Positions 33,789 through 43,491 of a stretch of 64,000 nt of DNA are shown in pieces. This stretch comes from JAEZFI01 sp044508215 (lineage in GTDB: Bacteria; Actinomycetota; Acidimicrobiia; Acidimicrobiales; Microtrichaceae): assembly GCA_044508215.1 (NCBI GenBank), contig JBIQID010000004.1, positions 1 to 64,000 of the forward strand. The letters run 5' to 3'. Every line of letters begins with the position of its first letter. The stretch's first letter is position 1. The position numbers were made by a program, and so were the translations under genes. The notes beneath the pieces were generated by a model. That model was not told the DNA's origin and made no database searches. It worked only from the letters and a program-made list of their open reading frames with translations.

Positions 33789-34822
33789 CCACCCGACTCA
33801 GCTTCGAACTGCCACCCGAGCTCGAAGCGCACGAACCGCCCGAAGCACATGGCCTCACGAGGGACGCCGTGCGGATGATGGTCGCCCGCCGGTCGACGGG
33901 AGAGCTGGCCCACACGACCTTCGCTCTGCTGCCCGCCTTCCTCGATCCGGGCGACCTGGTGGTGGTGAACACGTCGGGGACGATCCCCGCGGCGCTCGAC
34001 GCCCTGGCGCCGGACGGTTCCGCCCTCGTGGTGCACCTCTCGACCGAGCTGGACGACGGGACGTGGGTGGTGGAGCCACGTCGTCCCGCCGAACGGGCGA
34101 CCGACCGCTGGCGAGGCGAGCTCCCGGGCCGCACGTTCGCCCTCGGTGAGGGCGCAGCCGTCCACCTGCTGAGGCCCTACCTGGACAGCGATCGCCTCTG
34201 GGTGGCGCGGCTCGAGCTGCCGAACGACCTCAGCGCGTGGCTGGCTCGGTTCGGGCGCCCGATCCGCTACGGCTACGTGGACCGCCCGTGGCCACAGGCG
34301 GCGTACCAGAACGTGTACGCCGACCAGCCGGGCAGCGCCGAGATGCCGAGCGCCGGACGCCCGTTCACCGCCGACCTGATCACCCGGCTCGTCGCGAAGG
34401 GCGTGGGGGTGAGCCCGGTGGTGCTGCACACCGGCGTGGCGTCGCTCGAGGCGGACGAGACCCCGTACCCCGAGCGGGTGGTGGTCCCGCCGTGGACGGC
34501 GGCCCGGGTCGAGGCGACGAAGGCGGCGGGCGGGCGGGTGGTCGCCGTGGGGACCACGACCGTGCGGGCGCTCGAGACCGCTGGTGGCGACGACGGCCAC
34601 GTCCGGCCCGTCGACGGGTGGACCGAGCTGGTCGTCACCCCGGAACGAGGAGTGCACGTCGTCGACGGGTTGCTCACCGGGTGGCACGAGCCGGAGGCGT
34701 CGCACCTGCTGCTGCTCGAGGCGGTCGCAGGGCGCGCCCTCCTCGAGCGGTCGTACGAGGCGAGCCTCCGGGAGGGCTACCTGTGGCACGAGTTCGGTGA
34801 CCTGCACCTCGTCCTGAGGTGA
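33785..34822 (+). CDS. QueA-like S-adenosylmethionine:tRNA ribosyltransferase-isomerase homologue
   Basis: 345 residues, about the length of QueA. Similar landmarks are present: FALLPAFLDPGDLVVVNTSGTIPA, AAYQNVYADQPGSAEMPSAGRPFT (QueA reads YQTVYA...GSVAAPTAGLHF), VGTTTVRALET and VVDGLLTGWHEPEASHLLLLEA. QueA transfers the ribosyl moiety of SAM to 7-aminomethyl-deazaguanine in tRNA during queuosine synthesis. Several normally invariant positions differ, and no tgt, queG or queC-F gene is nearby, so a different or altered substrate is possible. It is translationally coupled to the SoxR-controlled SDR. Confidence 0.8.
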   Translation: MTTRLSFELPPELEAHEPPEAHGLTRDAVRMMVARRSTGELAHTTFALLPAFLDPGDLVVVNTSGTIPAALDALAPDGSALVVHLSTELDDGTWVVEPRRPAERATDRWRGELPGRTFALGEGAAVHLLRPYLDSDRLWVARLELPNDLSAWLARFGRPIRYGYVDRPWPQAAYQNVYADQPGSAEMPSAGRPFTADLITRLVAKGVGVSPVVLHTGVASLEADETPYPERVVVPPWTAARVEATKAAGGRVVAVGTTTVRALETAGGDDGHVRPVDGWTELVVTPERGVHVVDGLLTGWHEPEASHLLLLEAVAGRALLERSYEASLREGYLWHEFGDLHLVLR

Positions 34823-34852
34823 CCCCGGGGACCCGACCAACGACCCTCCTGA

Positions 34853-34869
34853 TCTGACGCCCCGTCAGA
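34853..34869 (+). terminator. Short hairpin after the SDR-queA-like unit
   Basis: TCTGACG-CCC-CGTCAGA gives a 7-bp stem with a 3-nt loop 30 bp past the stop. No T-run follows, so termination strength is uncertain. Confidence 0.4.
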
Positions 34870-34875
34870 GGATGA

Positions 34876-34905
34876 TTGACATGTGACGTGTGTCTCTGGT
34901 AGCCA
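34876..34905 (+). promoter_or_regulatory. Sigma-70-type promoter of the PKD lipoprotein gene
   Basis: TTGACA (34876-34881), 18-bp spacer, TAGCCA (34900-34905). It is the best -35 consensus match in the window. Unlike many neighbours this gene has a leader of about 40 nt ending in a GGGAGGG ribosome-binding site. Confidence 0.55.
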
Positions 34906-34949
34906 CGAGAGGTCCCTGTGTGCGATGCGGGGCGATGTGGGAGGGACAG

Positions 34950-36923
34950 ATGATGGGACGGCGGCGGCTTGTCGTGACCGTGCTCGGCGCGTTCGCGCTC
35001 GTGATGACGGCCTGCTATCCGCCTCCGGGCGACGGTGGGGGCGGCACCCCCACGACGGTGCCGTCCGGTGCGCCCGTGGCGGTGGCGAGCGCCTCGCCCA
35101 CCATCGGTGACGCCCCGCTGACCGTGAACTTCGCCTCGACCGGCTCGCAGCCGGGCACCGGGAGCGACGTCACGTACAGCTGGAACTTCGGTGACGGCGC
35201 GTCGGCCACCGGCCCGTCGGCCTCGCACACCTACGAGGTCGTGGGCAACTACACCGCGATCCTCACGATCACCAGTTCCGAGGGCACCTCGTCGTCGCCC
35301 GGGATCAACATCACGGTCAACCAGGACCCCAACCCGAAGTACTACGTGCGGGCCGGCGGCGGTTCCGGTGCGAGCTGCGGGCCCCTCGCCAACCCGTGCG
35401 CCACGATCACGAACGCCCAGGCCAACGCCGCAGCGGCGGGCATCAAGGTGATCCGCGTCGCCGGAGGCACCTACCAGGGCCCGATCAACATGACGAACGG
35501 CCTCGAGATCAGCGGTGGCTGGGCGGACGACTTCGGCGACTACGAGTCGACCGCCGTGACGACCATCTACGGGACGGGCACGGCTCCGCCCGTGACCTTC
35601 AACGGGGTCACCGGCGCCAAGATCAGCGGCGTCAGCGTCCAGGGCATCGCACGCACCTCCGGCGACGCTGTCGGCATCCTGGTCACCGGCGGCTCCACCG
35701 GCGTCGCGATCGGTGACGTCGACGCTCCCGACACCGTCGTGGCGGGTGGCACCGGCCCCCACGCCACGGGCGTCCTGGTGACCGGCGGATCGTTCGCCAA
35801 CATCGTCAAGTCGAAGATCAACAGCGGCACCACCACCGGTGCGGGCCGCAGCGCCTACGGCGTCCGCGTCCTCGGCCTCTCGGTCGTGAACGTCACGCTC
35901 TCCGAGGTCACCGCGCAGCCGGGCCAGCCCGGGACCAGCGCCCCAGGCGGCGCTCCCGCGCAGGCGGCGACCGGCTGCGGTGGCGCTCGCGGTGGCAACG
36001 CCTCCGGTCCGTCCAGCCCCGGTGGCGGCGGCAACGGCGGTGGCTGCTCCAACTACGGCGGTGGCCGTGGTGGCACCGGTGGCGACTACTGGGATCCGGG
36101 CCAGGGCGGCTCGAACGGCGCCGGTCCCGGTGGTGGCAGCGGCGGTGGCGGCGGTTGCGGTTCGGCCTTCGGGTGCGGCACCGGCGCCGGTGGCGGCCGT
36201 GCAGGATCGGTCGGCGCTGCGGGCACCGCTGGCGCCGCGGGCTCCAACACCCCGGTGGCGGCCGATGTCTGGTCGCCCACGTCGGGCACGCCCGGCACGC
36301 CCGGCCAGCCCGGTAGCGGCGGCGGCGGCGGTGGTGGCGGCAAGTCGGCCAGCGCCTCCGGCGGCGGTGGTGGCGGCGGCGGTGCCGGCGGCAACGGCGG
36401 TGCGGCCGGGACGACCCCCGGCACGTCCGGCGGCGGCTCCTTCGGCGTGTACGCCAGCAACGCCAGCGTCAACGTCCACTCGAGCATCGTCACCTCGTCG
36501 GCCGGTGGTTCCGGCGGCGCCGGGGCTGCGGGCGGTCGCGGCGGCAACGGTGGCAACGGCGGCGACGGCGGCCACGACTCCTGCTGCCTCGCCGGTGGTG
36601 GTGGCGGCGGTGGTGGCGGTGGCGCCGGCGGCGGTGGCGGTGGCGCCGGTGGTGGCGCCGGCGGCCCCTCGATCGCGGTGTTCCACGTCGGTGTCGGCTC
36701 GATGACGCAGACGGGCAACCAGTTGCAGCGACCTGTGTCCCCCGCCCCGGGCGGCGCGGGCGGCGCGTTCGCCTCGCCCGCCACGTCGGGCCTCGGCGGC
36801 TTCGGCGACGACACCGGTGAGAACGGCTACAGCGCCGGTGCCGGCCAGTCCGGTCCCGCCGGTCAGTCGGGTCCCGCAGGCCAGCTGTTCCGCATCTGGG
36901 ACAACGGCACCACCACGAGCTGA
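34950..36923 (+). CDS. PKD-domain lipoprotein with beta-helix and glycine-rich (PGRS-like) region
   Basis: 657 residues. Lipobox MTAC (Cys about 20), a Pro/Gly linker, one PKD domain (about 45-125, YSWNFGDGASATG and HTYEVVGNYTAIL), then a right-handed parallel beta-helix-like segment (about 130-330, with GGTYQGPINM, ISGVSVQGI and IGDVDAP rungs). Residues from about 335 to 600 are dominated by GG, GGN, GGA and GPGG repeats with scattered Cys (CSNYGGG, GCGSAFGCG, DSCCLAGG), resembling PE_PGRS proteins or fungal/insect glycine-rich wall proteins. The start is ATG 34950 or 34953 behind GGGAGGG. Function unknown; surface adhesion or wall coating is inferred. Confidence 0.75.
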   Translation: MMGRRRLVVTVLGAFALVMTACYPPPGDGGGGTPTTVPSGAPVAVASASPTIGDAPLTVNFASTGSQPGTGSDVTYSWNFGDGASATGPSASHTYEVVGNYTAILTITSSEGTSSSPGINITVNQDPNPKYYVRAGGGSGASCGPLANPCATITNAQANAAAAGIKVIRVAGGTYQGPINMTNGLEISGGWADDFGDYESTAVTTIYGTGTAPPVTFNGVTGAKISGVSVQGIARTSGDAVGILVTGGSTGVAIGDVDAPDTVVAGGTGPHATGVLVTGGSFANIVKSKINSGTTTGAGRSAYGVRVLGLSVVNVTLSEVTAQPGQPGTSAPGGAPAQAATGCGGARGGNASGPSSPGGGGNGGGCSNYGGGRGGTGGDYWDPGQGGSNGAGPGGGSGGGGGCGSAFGCGTGAGGGRAGSVGAAGTAGAAGSNTPVAADVWSPTSGTPGTPGQPGSGGGGGGGGKSASASGGGGGGGGAGGNGGAAGTTPGTSGGGSFGVYASNASVNVHSSIVTSSAGGSGGAGAAGGRGGNGGNGGDGGHDSCCLAGGGGGGGGGGAGGGGGGAGGGAGGPSIAVFHVGVGSMTQTGNQLQRPVSPAPGGAGGAFASPATSGLGGFGDDTGENGYSAGAGQSGPAGQSGPAGQLFRIWDNGTTTS

Positions 36924-36949
36924 GCCCAGCTCACGGACGAGGAGACGAC

Positions 36950-38983
36950 ATGCGAGCACGGACCGGATCGGCACCGGGTCGATCGGCGATGCGCGGGCGA
37001 CGAGCCTGGCCTGTTGCAGTGGTCGTCGCCCTCGTGGGCACGCTGACCGCGGCCTGCACCACGCCCACGCCGACGACCCCGGCGGCCCAGCAGTTCTGCG
37101 AGTTCTGGGACAAGGTCCAGACCGCTCCGCCCACCTCCGACCAGGCGGTGCTCGTCAAGGACGACGTGGTGGCCCTCGCCGAGGACACCACCGTCGTCGG
37201 CCAGGACTGCACCGATTCGTCGGCGAAGGTCGAGCTCGACGGAGCGGTCCTCGCGGAGGGCACCGAGCTGCCGACCGAGGAGGGCAACCCGGAGTCGCTC
37301 CCGGTCGCTGCGGTCACCGGTGACGAGATCGCCCCCGGCGCCCCGGTGCTCGAGAACCTGTCGGTGCAGACCCTGTCCGCCGAGATCGGCCTGCAGGGCA
37401 TCACCCTGCGGGGCAACGTGAACGTCCGGCTCTCGGGCGTCACCTCCACCATCGGCTTCGTCGGGACGCTGTCGAACCTCGACAACTGGTCGGTGAGCCT
37501 CTCGTCGAGCGCGTTCTCGATCCCCGGGATCACCACCACACCGGTCACCTTCTCCGGCACGCTGCGCGTGTCGAACGGCGTCCCCTCCCTCTCGCTGTCC
37601 GCACAGGCGACCAGCGTGAAGGTCGGCGACGTCGTCGTGAACCAGGCGTCCCTCAACGTGACCGCCTCGCCGGCCGTGGGGGTCACCGCCGCCGTCAGCG
37701 GCGCCATCAAGGTGGGCCCCAGCACCGCCAACGGGACCATCGAGGTGACCTTCGACAAGGCAGGTGCCCTCGTCGCCGCCCGCGGTGACGTCGCCGCCCA
37801 CCTCGTCGGCCTGCAGGCGGGCGGCAAGCGGATCGACCTCCAGGGCACCGTCACCTTCGAGGGCAACGCGCAGGAGACGGCGGTCTCGTTCTCCGGCAGC
37901 GGCATCGTGGGCGACCTCGTCGTGAACGCCGCCCACGGCGACCTCACCCTCGCCACGAACCGGGCGACCTTCATCGGCGTCCTCGACGTCGCCCAGGGTC
38001 CGACGACCGTCCGCTTCGACGGCTCGATCGTGTGGGACGGCGTGACCGCCTACACCCCGTTCCTCACCCTCCAGGGCGCCGGCACGTTCACCGGCACGCT
38101 CAACGACGGGCGGGTCGTGTCGGCCACCGGCACGCTCGACACCACGATCATCGGCGGCCAGCTCCGCACGGTGGTCGAGGGCGACTTCAAGATCGGCACG
38201 CTGCGTGCGACCGGCTCCGCCGTGGTCGAGACCAACGGCGCCACCACGGCGCTCGTCGTGTCGGCCGACCTCGTCGACGCCGGGTTCTCCGGCCGGCTCG
38301 AAGGCGTCGTCGTCATCACCGACGGCCTGACCGAGCTGGTCGACCTCGACGCCACCGTGAACGGTTCCGTCGCCCTCGGCGACGTGACGCTGCAGGGCGC
38401 CACGCTGCAGATCGACACCACCTACGGCAACCCGCTGGACGTCCGCTTCAGCGGCGCCCTGAAGGTGGGGAACCGCGCCGACCTGAACGGTGCCGTCAAG
38501 GCGAGCTTCGGCCCGAACGGCACGCTCCTCAGCCTCGAGGGGCAGATGAACGGCTCGCTGCTCCTCGACTCGTGGGGCGTGCTCGGGTTCACCGGCCAGG
38601 TGGTGGCCAGCCCCGAGCAGGTGTCGCTCTCGGGCAGCGGCAACATCCGGGTGATCAACTTCCCGCTCGGCATCGACTTCAACGGCACGTTCACCTCGTC
38701 CCGCACGACGCCCGCCTGGAAGCTGCACGGCAGCGGCCGGTTCCGGATCGCCTCGATCGAGGTGGCCTCGGCCCGCCTGACGCTCGACCAGCAGGCCGGG
38801 ATGAGGGCGACCCGGGTGGGCTTCTACTTCGCCATCATCGGGATCCCGACCTACTTCGAGGCGGACTTCTACATGAAGCCCGAGGGTGGCTGCTCGAAGG
38901 TCGACATCACCGGCGGCAGCGTGATCGCCCGCCCGCTCCTGAAGCTGATCCTGCCCGGCGTCATCGGCTGCCCTGTGCACTAG
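36950..38983 (+). CDS. Large beta-repeat lipoprotein
   Basis: 677 residues. Signal peptide with lipobox LTAAC (Cys about 36), then a short Cys-containing head domain (FCEFWDKV...VGQDC) and about 500 residues of short amphipathic strands with recurring phrases such as V-x-G-x-L-x-V, VSFSGSGIVGDLVV, VRFDGSIVWDGV and LQGATLQIDTTYGNPLDVRFSGALKVG. This looks like a long beta-sheet or beta-helical scaffold, reminiscent of AsmA/TamB-like repeats but not assigned to a family. The C-terminal end has a Cys pair (GGCSK, IGCPVH). It has its own GAGGAG ribosome-binding site and follows the PKD lipoprotein by 26 bp, so the two are likely co-expressed. Confidence 0.7.
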   Translation: MRARTGSAPGRSAMRGRRAWPVAVVVALVGTLTAACTTPTPTTPAAQQFCEFWDKVQTAPPTSDQAVLVKDDVVALAEDTTVVGQDCTDSSAKVELDGAVLAEGTELPTEEGNPESLPVAAVTGDEIAPGAPVLENLSVQTLSAEIGLQGITLRGNVNVRLSGVTSTIGFVGTLSNLDNWSVSLSSSAFSIPGITTTPVTFSGTLRVSNGVPSLSLSAQATSVKVGDVVVNQASLNVTASPAVGVTAAVSGAIKVGPSTANGTIEVTFDKAGALVAARGDVAAHLVGLQAGGKRIDLQGTVTFEGNAQETAVSFSGSGIVGDLVVNAAHGDLTLATNRATFIGVLDVAQGPTTVRFDGSIVWDGVTAYTPFLTLQGAGTFTGTLNDGRVVSATGTLDTTIIGGQLRTVVEGDFKIGTLRATGSAVVETNGATTALVVSADLVDAGFSGRLEGVVVITDGLTELVDLDATVNGSVALGDVTLQGATLQIDTTYGNPLDVRFSGALKVGNRADLNGAVKASFGPNGTLLSLEGQMNGSLLLDSWGVLGFTGQVVASPEQVSLSGSGNIRVINFPLGIDFNGTFTSSRTTPAWKLHGSGRFRIASIEVASARLTLDQQAGMRATRVGFYFAIIGIPTYFEADFYMKPEGGCSKVDITGGSVIARPLLKLILPGVIGCPVH

Positions 38984-39046
38984 ATGGCCCCGGGCCAGCT
39001 TCTTCGGCTGCGCTACCCGGAGCGCCTGCGTCACGCGGGCGCGCCG

Positions 39047-39052
39047 TAGTGT
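39047..39052 (+). promoter_or_regulatory. Leaderless-type -10 element of the methyltransferase
   Basis: TAGTGT ends 7 nt before the ATG at 39060; no ribosome-binding site is present. Confidence 0.55.
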
Positions 39053-39059
39053 CGGCGCC

Positions 39060-39773
39060 ATGACCTCGGGGGACGCCGCAGCCGCACGCGACGAGATCGC
39101 GCGGATCGCCCGCTGGCGACACCGGATCGACGTCGGCCACGGGGTCGTCACCCCGGGCGTCGAGGACACCCCGCTCGAGCTGCGGCGCCTCCGCATCCCC
39201 GGGTCGCTCGCCGGCAAGCGGGTGCTCGACATCGGTTGCTCTGACGGCTTCTACGCCTTCACCTGCGAGGACCGTGGTGCGGCCGAGGTCGTCGCCATCG
39301 ACGACGAGAGCTCCACCCACAACCAGCCGAACGGGTTCCGCATCGCCGCCGAGCTGCGGGGGTCACGCGCCCGCTACGAGACGAGGGACGTCGAGGAGCT
39401 GGACCCCGGCGTGGACGGCACCTTCGACGTGGTGCTGTTCATCAACGTGCTGTACCACCTGCCGAACCCCATGCGGGCGCTGCAGGCGATCGCGAGCGTG
39501 ACCGAGCCGGGTGGCCTCCTGGTGCTCAAGACGTACTTCCGCACCGACGTGCGGGTGTGGCTGCGCGGTCGATGCCTCGGGTTCGACGTCGACCCACGCC
39601 CGAAGTGGTGGTACTTCCCCGGCACCGAACTGGGCGGCGACCCGACGAACTGGTGGGCGCCCAACCGACGCGGGCTGGAGGGGATGCTCGGGGCGACCGG
39701 GTGGACGTCGATCGAACAGGTCGACCGGGTCGGTGACCGGCTCTACGTCCACGCTCGCCGGGCGGGTGGCTGA
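39060..39773 (+). CDS. SAM-dependent methyltransferase, CmoB-like (DUF1698)
   Basis: 237 residues. Class I methyltransferase motif I RVLDIGCSDGFYAF, acidic residue in VAIDDES, motif IV VVLFINVLYHLPNPMRAL, then GLLVLKTYF. The segments PKWWYFPGTEL and PTNWWAPN and the FYAF/YHLPNP wording are typical of the CmoB/DUF1698 group, which transfers the carboxymethyl group of carboxy-SAM to tRNA U34 in enterobacteria. This protein is about 85 residues shorter than CmoB and no CmoA is nearby, so it may methylate another substrate. Confidence 0.75.
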   Translation: MTSGDAAAARDEIARIARWRHRIDVGHGVVTPGVEDTPLELRRLRIPGSLAGKRVLDIGCSDGFYAFTCEDRGAAEVVAIDDESSTHNQPNGFRIAAELRGSRARYETRDVEELDPGVDGTFDVVLFINVLYHLPNPMRALQAIASVTEPGGLLVLKTYFRTDVRVWLRGRCLGFDVDPRPKWWYFPGTELGGDPTNWWAPNRRGLEGMLGATGWTSIEQVDRVGDRLYVHARRAGG

Positions 39774-39777
39774 CCTG

Positions 39778-39812
39778 TCCGGTCAGCCGTTCCGTTCCGG
39801 TCAGCCGTTCCG
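39778..39812. repeat. 18-bp tandem duplication
   Basis: TCCGGTCAGCCGTTCCGT (39778-39795) is followed by TCCGGTCAGCCGTTCCG (39796-39812). The second unit includes the stop codon and last codons of the minus-strand gene ending at 39801. Confidence 0.85.
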
Positions 39813-40388
39813 CGAGCGGGCCACGGCGTAGCCGGCGCCGCCGAGGAGCAGCACTCCAGCCGCGACCAGCACGCCGATCAGGAGGCCGTTGCCGCCCTCG
39901 TCGTCGTCCTCGGCGACGTCACCGTCGTCGTCGCCGCTCTCCGGAGGCAGGGTCGTGGCGGTCGGGTCGGTGGTGGCGGTCGGGTCGGAGGTCGTCGGCG
40001 GTGCCTCGGTGGTGGGCAGGGGCTCCTCGACACCCACGGAGGAGGTCGCCCTGGCCTCCGGGTTGGTCGAGGTGATCTCGACCGTCCAGCTGCCGGCCGC
40101 GGGCACCTCGATCTCGGCTTCGTACACCGCGCCGTCGCCGGAGCGGGGGAGCGGCACCGGGCCCACCACCTGGCCGGAGGGGCCGGTGAGCTCGGCCGAC
40201 ACCTCGGCCTCGGTGGCGAGGTGGCCGTCGTCCTCGTGCGTGAGGCCGATGGCGAGGCGCACGGTGAGGCCGCTCGACGAGAGCTCGGTGATCGACATGG
40301 TGCCCTCGTCGCCGTGGGCGGCAGCCGGGACGCTGGTCGCGACGAGCGCCGTGACGAGGGCGGTGAGGATGACCAGTAGGCGACGCAT
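39801..40388 (-). CDS. Secreted membrane-anchored protein, CopC/YtkA-like
   Basis: 195 residues. Signal peptide RLLVILTALVTALVATSVPAAAH, an Ig-like/YtkA-like beta domain (about 30-110, with LTVRLAIGLTHEDDGH and GSWTVEITSTNPEA), a Thr/Pro/Asp-rich stalk (PTTEAPPTTSDPTATT), and a C-terminal transmembrane helix GLLIGVLVAAGVLLLGGAGYAV with RSRNG inside. Extracytoplasmic; His/Asp pairs could bind copper but this is only suggestive. ATG 40388 is preferred over ATG 40400 because TATGGT (40401-40396) ends 7 nt upstream and its first bases overlap the upstream ATG. Confidence 0.75.
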   Translation of the reverse strand: MRRLLVILTALVTALVATSVPAAAHGDEGTMSITELSSSGLTVRLAIGLTHEDDGHLATEAEVSAELTGPSGQVVGPVPLPRSGDGAVYEAEIEVPAAGSWTVEITSTNPEARATSSVGVEEPLPTTEAPPTTSDPTATTDPTATTLPPESGDDDGDVAEDDDEGGNGLLIGVLVAAGVLLLGGAGYAVARSRNG

Positions 40389-40416
40389 GCCCCGGACCAT
40401 AGGAGAGAATCCTCCG

Positions 40417-42772
<2,356 letters not shown>

Positions 42773-42783
<11 letters not shown>

Positions 42784-43465
42784 TGCGGGCCGCCAGCTCC
42801 ATCAGCGGTCGGTGCAGCTCGGGGAGGCGCTCTGCCTCCCCGACCCCGACGAGGTTGGTGACGAGCGAGCTGACGGCACCGGCCAGCACCTCTGCCGCGA
42901 ACCGTTGCTGCTCGTCGTCGCCCAGGATGCCGGGCGCCTCGGCGAACACCGCAGCGATGAGGTCGACGAACTGGTCGAGCGACTCGCGGCGCTGGCGGAT
43001 CGCCGACGGGCCGGCCGCGTAGACCTCGACGAGGAACACCCGGGCGAGGGTGGGGTTCTCGGCGAGCGTCTGGAGGTACGCGCCGAGCAGCCGGTCCAGC
43101 TGGGCGATGGCATCGGGCCGCTCCCGCCCGTCGTGGCCGGAGCCCTCTGTCGGCTCGAGGCCCGCCAGATCGTCCAGCATCACGGCCGCCACCACCTCGG
43201 AGGCCATGCGGTATGCGGCGAGGAAGCAGTCCAGCTTGTCGTCGTAGAGCTGGTAGAAGGTCGCCCGCGAGACCCCGGCGCGCTTGAGGATGTCCTCGAC
43301 GGACGTGGCGGCGTAGCCCTTCTCCCCGACCGCATCCGCAGCGGCCAGGAGCAGCCGTTCCCGCTGCGACCGCTCCACCTCCTCGCGGGGGAGGTCGTGG
43401 GGGCCGCGGGGGAGGCGACGTGCGCCCGAAGCCCCTGGTGGCCGGCCGTCCCGAGTGATAAACAT
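42773..43465 (-). CDS. TetR-family transcriptional regulator
   Basis: 230 residues. After an atypical 30-residue basic lead, the helix-turn-helix reads RERLLLAAADAVGEKGYAATSVEDILKRAGVSRATFYQLYDDKLDCFLAAY, a clear TetR_N domain. The C-terminal ligand-binding part is helical. It diverges from the alpha/beta hydrolase-OleC-like operon and is expected to repress it and itself. TAACAT (43477-43472) ends 6 nt before ATG 43465, so the message is likely leaderless, and that hexamer lies in an inverted repeat. Confidence 0.9.
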
Positions 43466-43477
43466 GGTCGTATGTTA
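43461..43477. promoter_or_regulatory. TetR operator with overlapping divergent -10 elements
   Basis: AACAT-N6-ATGTT (43461-43476) is a perfect AT-rich dyad in GC-rich DNA. TATGTT (43471-43476) is a plus-strand -10 for the hydrolase operon; the opposite strand of nearly the same bases reads TAACAT (43477-43472), the -10 for the TetR gene. One bound dimer would block both. Confidence 0.6.
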
Positions 43478-43491
43478 CTCGGGGGTGCGGC

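Noticed and set aside
35940..36670. CRISPR or non-coding tandem repeat array
   Set aside because: The GGC/GGT repeats keep one open frame with glycine-rich translation and have no regular spacer length.
39889..40416. Longer UvrA-like protein starting at 39889
   Set aside because: The extra 176 codons are antisense to the secreted protein at 39801-40388 and lack any UvrA sequence; homology starts at GTG 40417.
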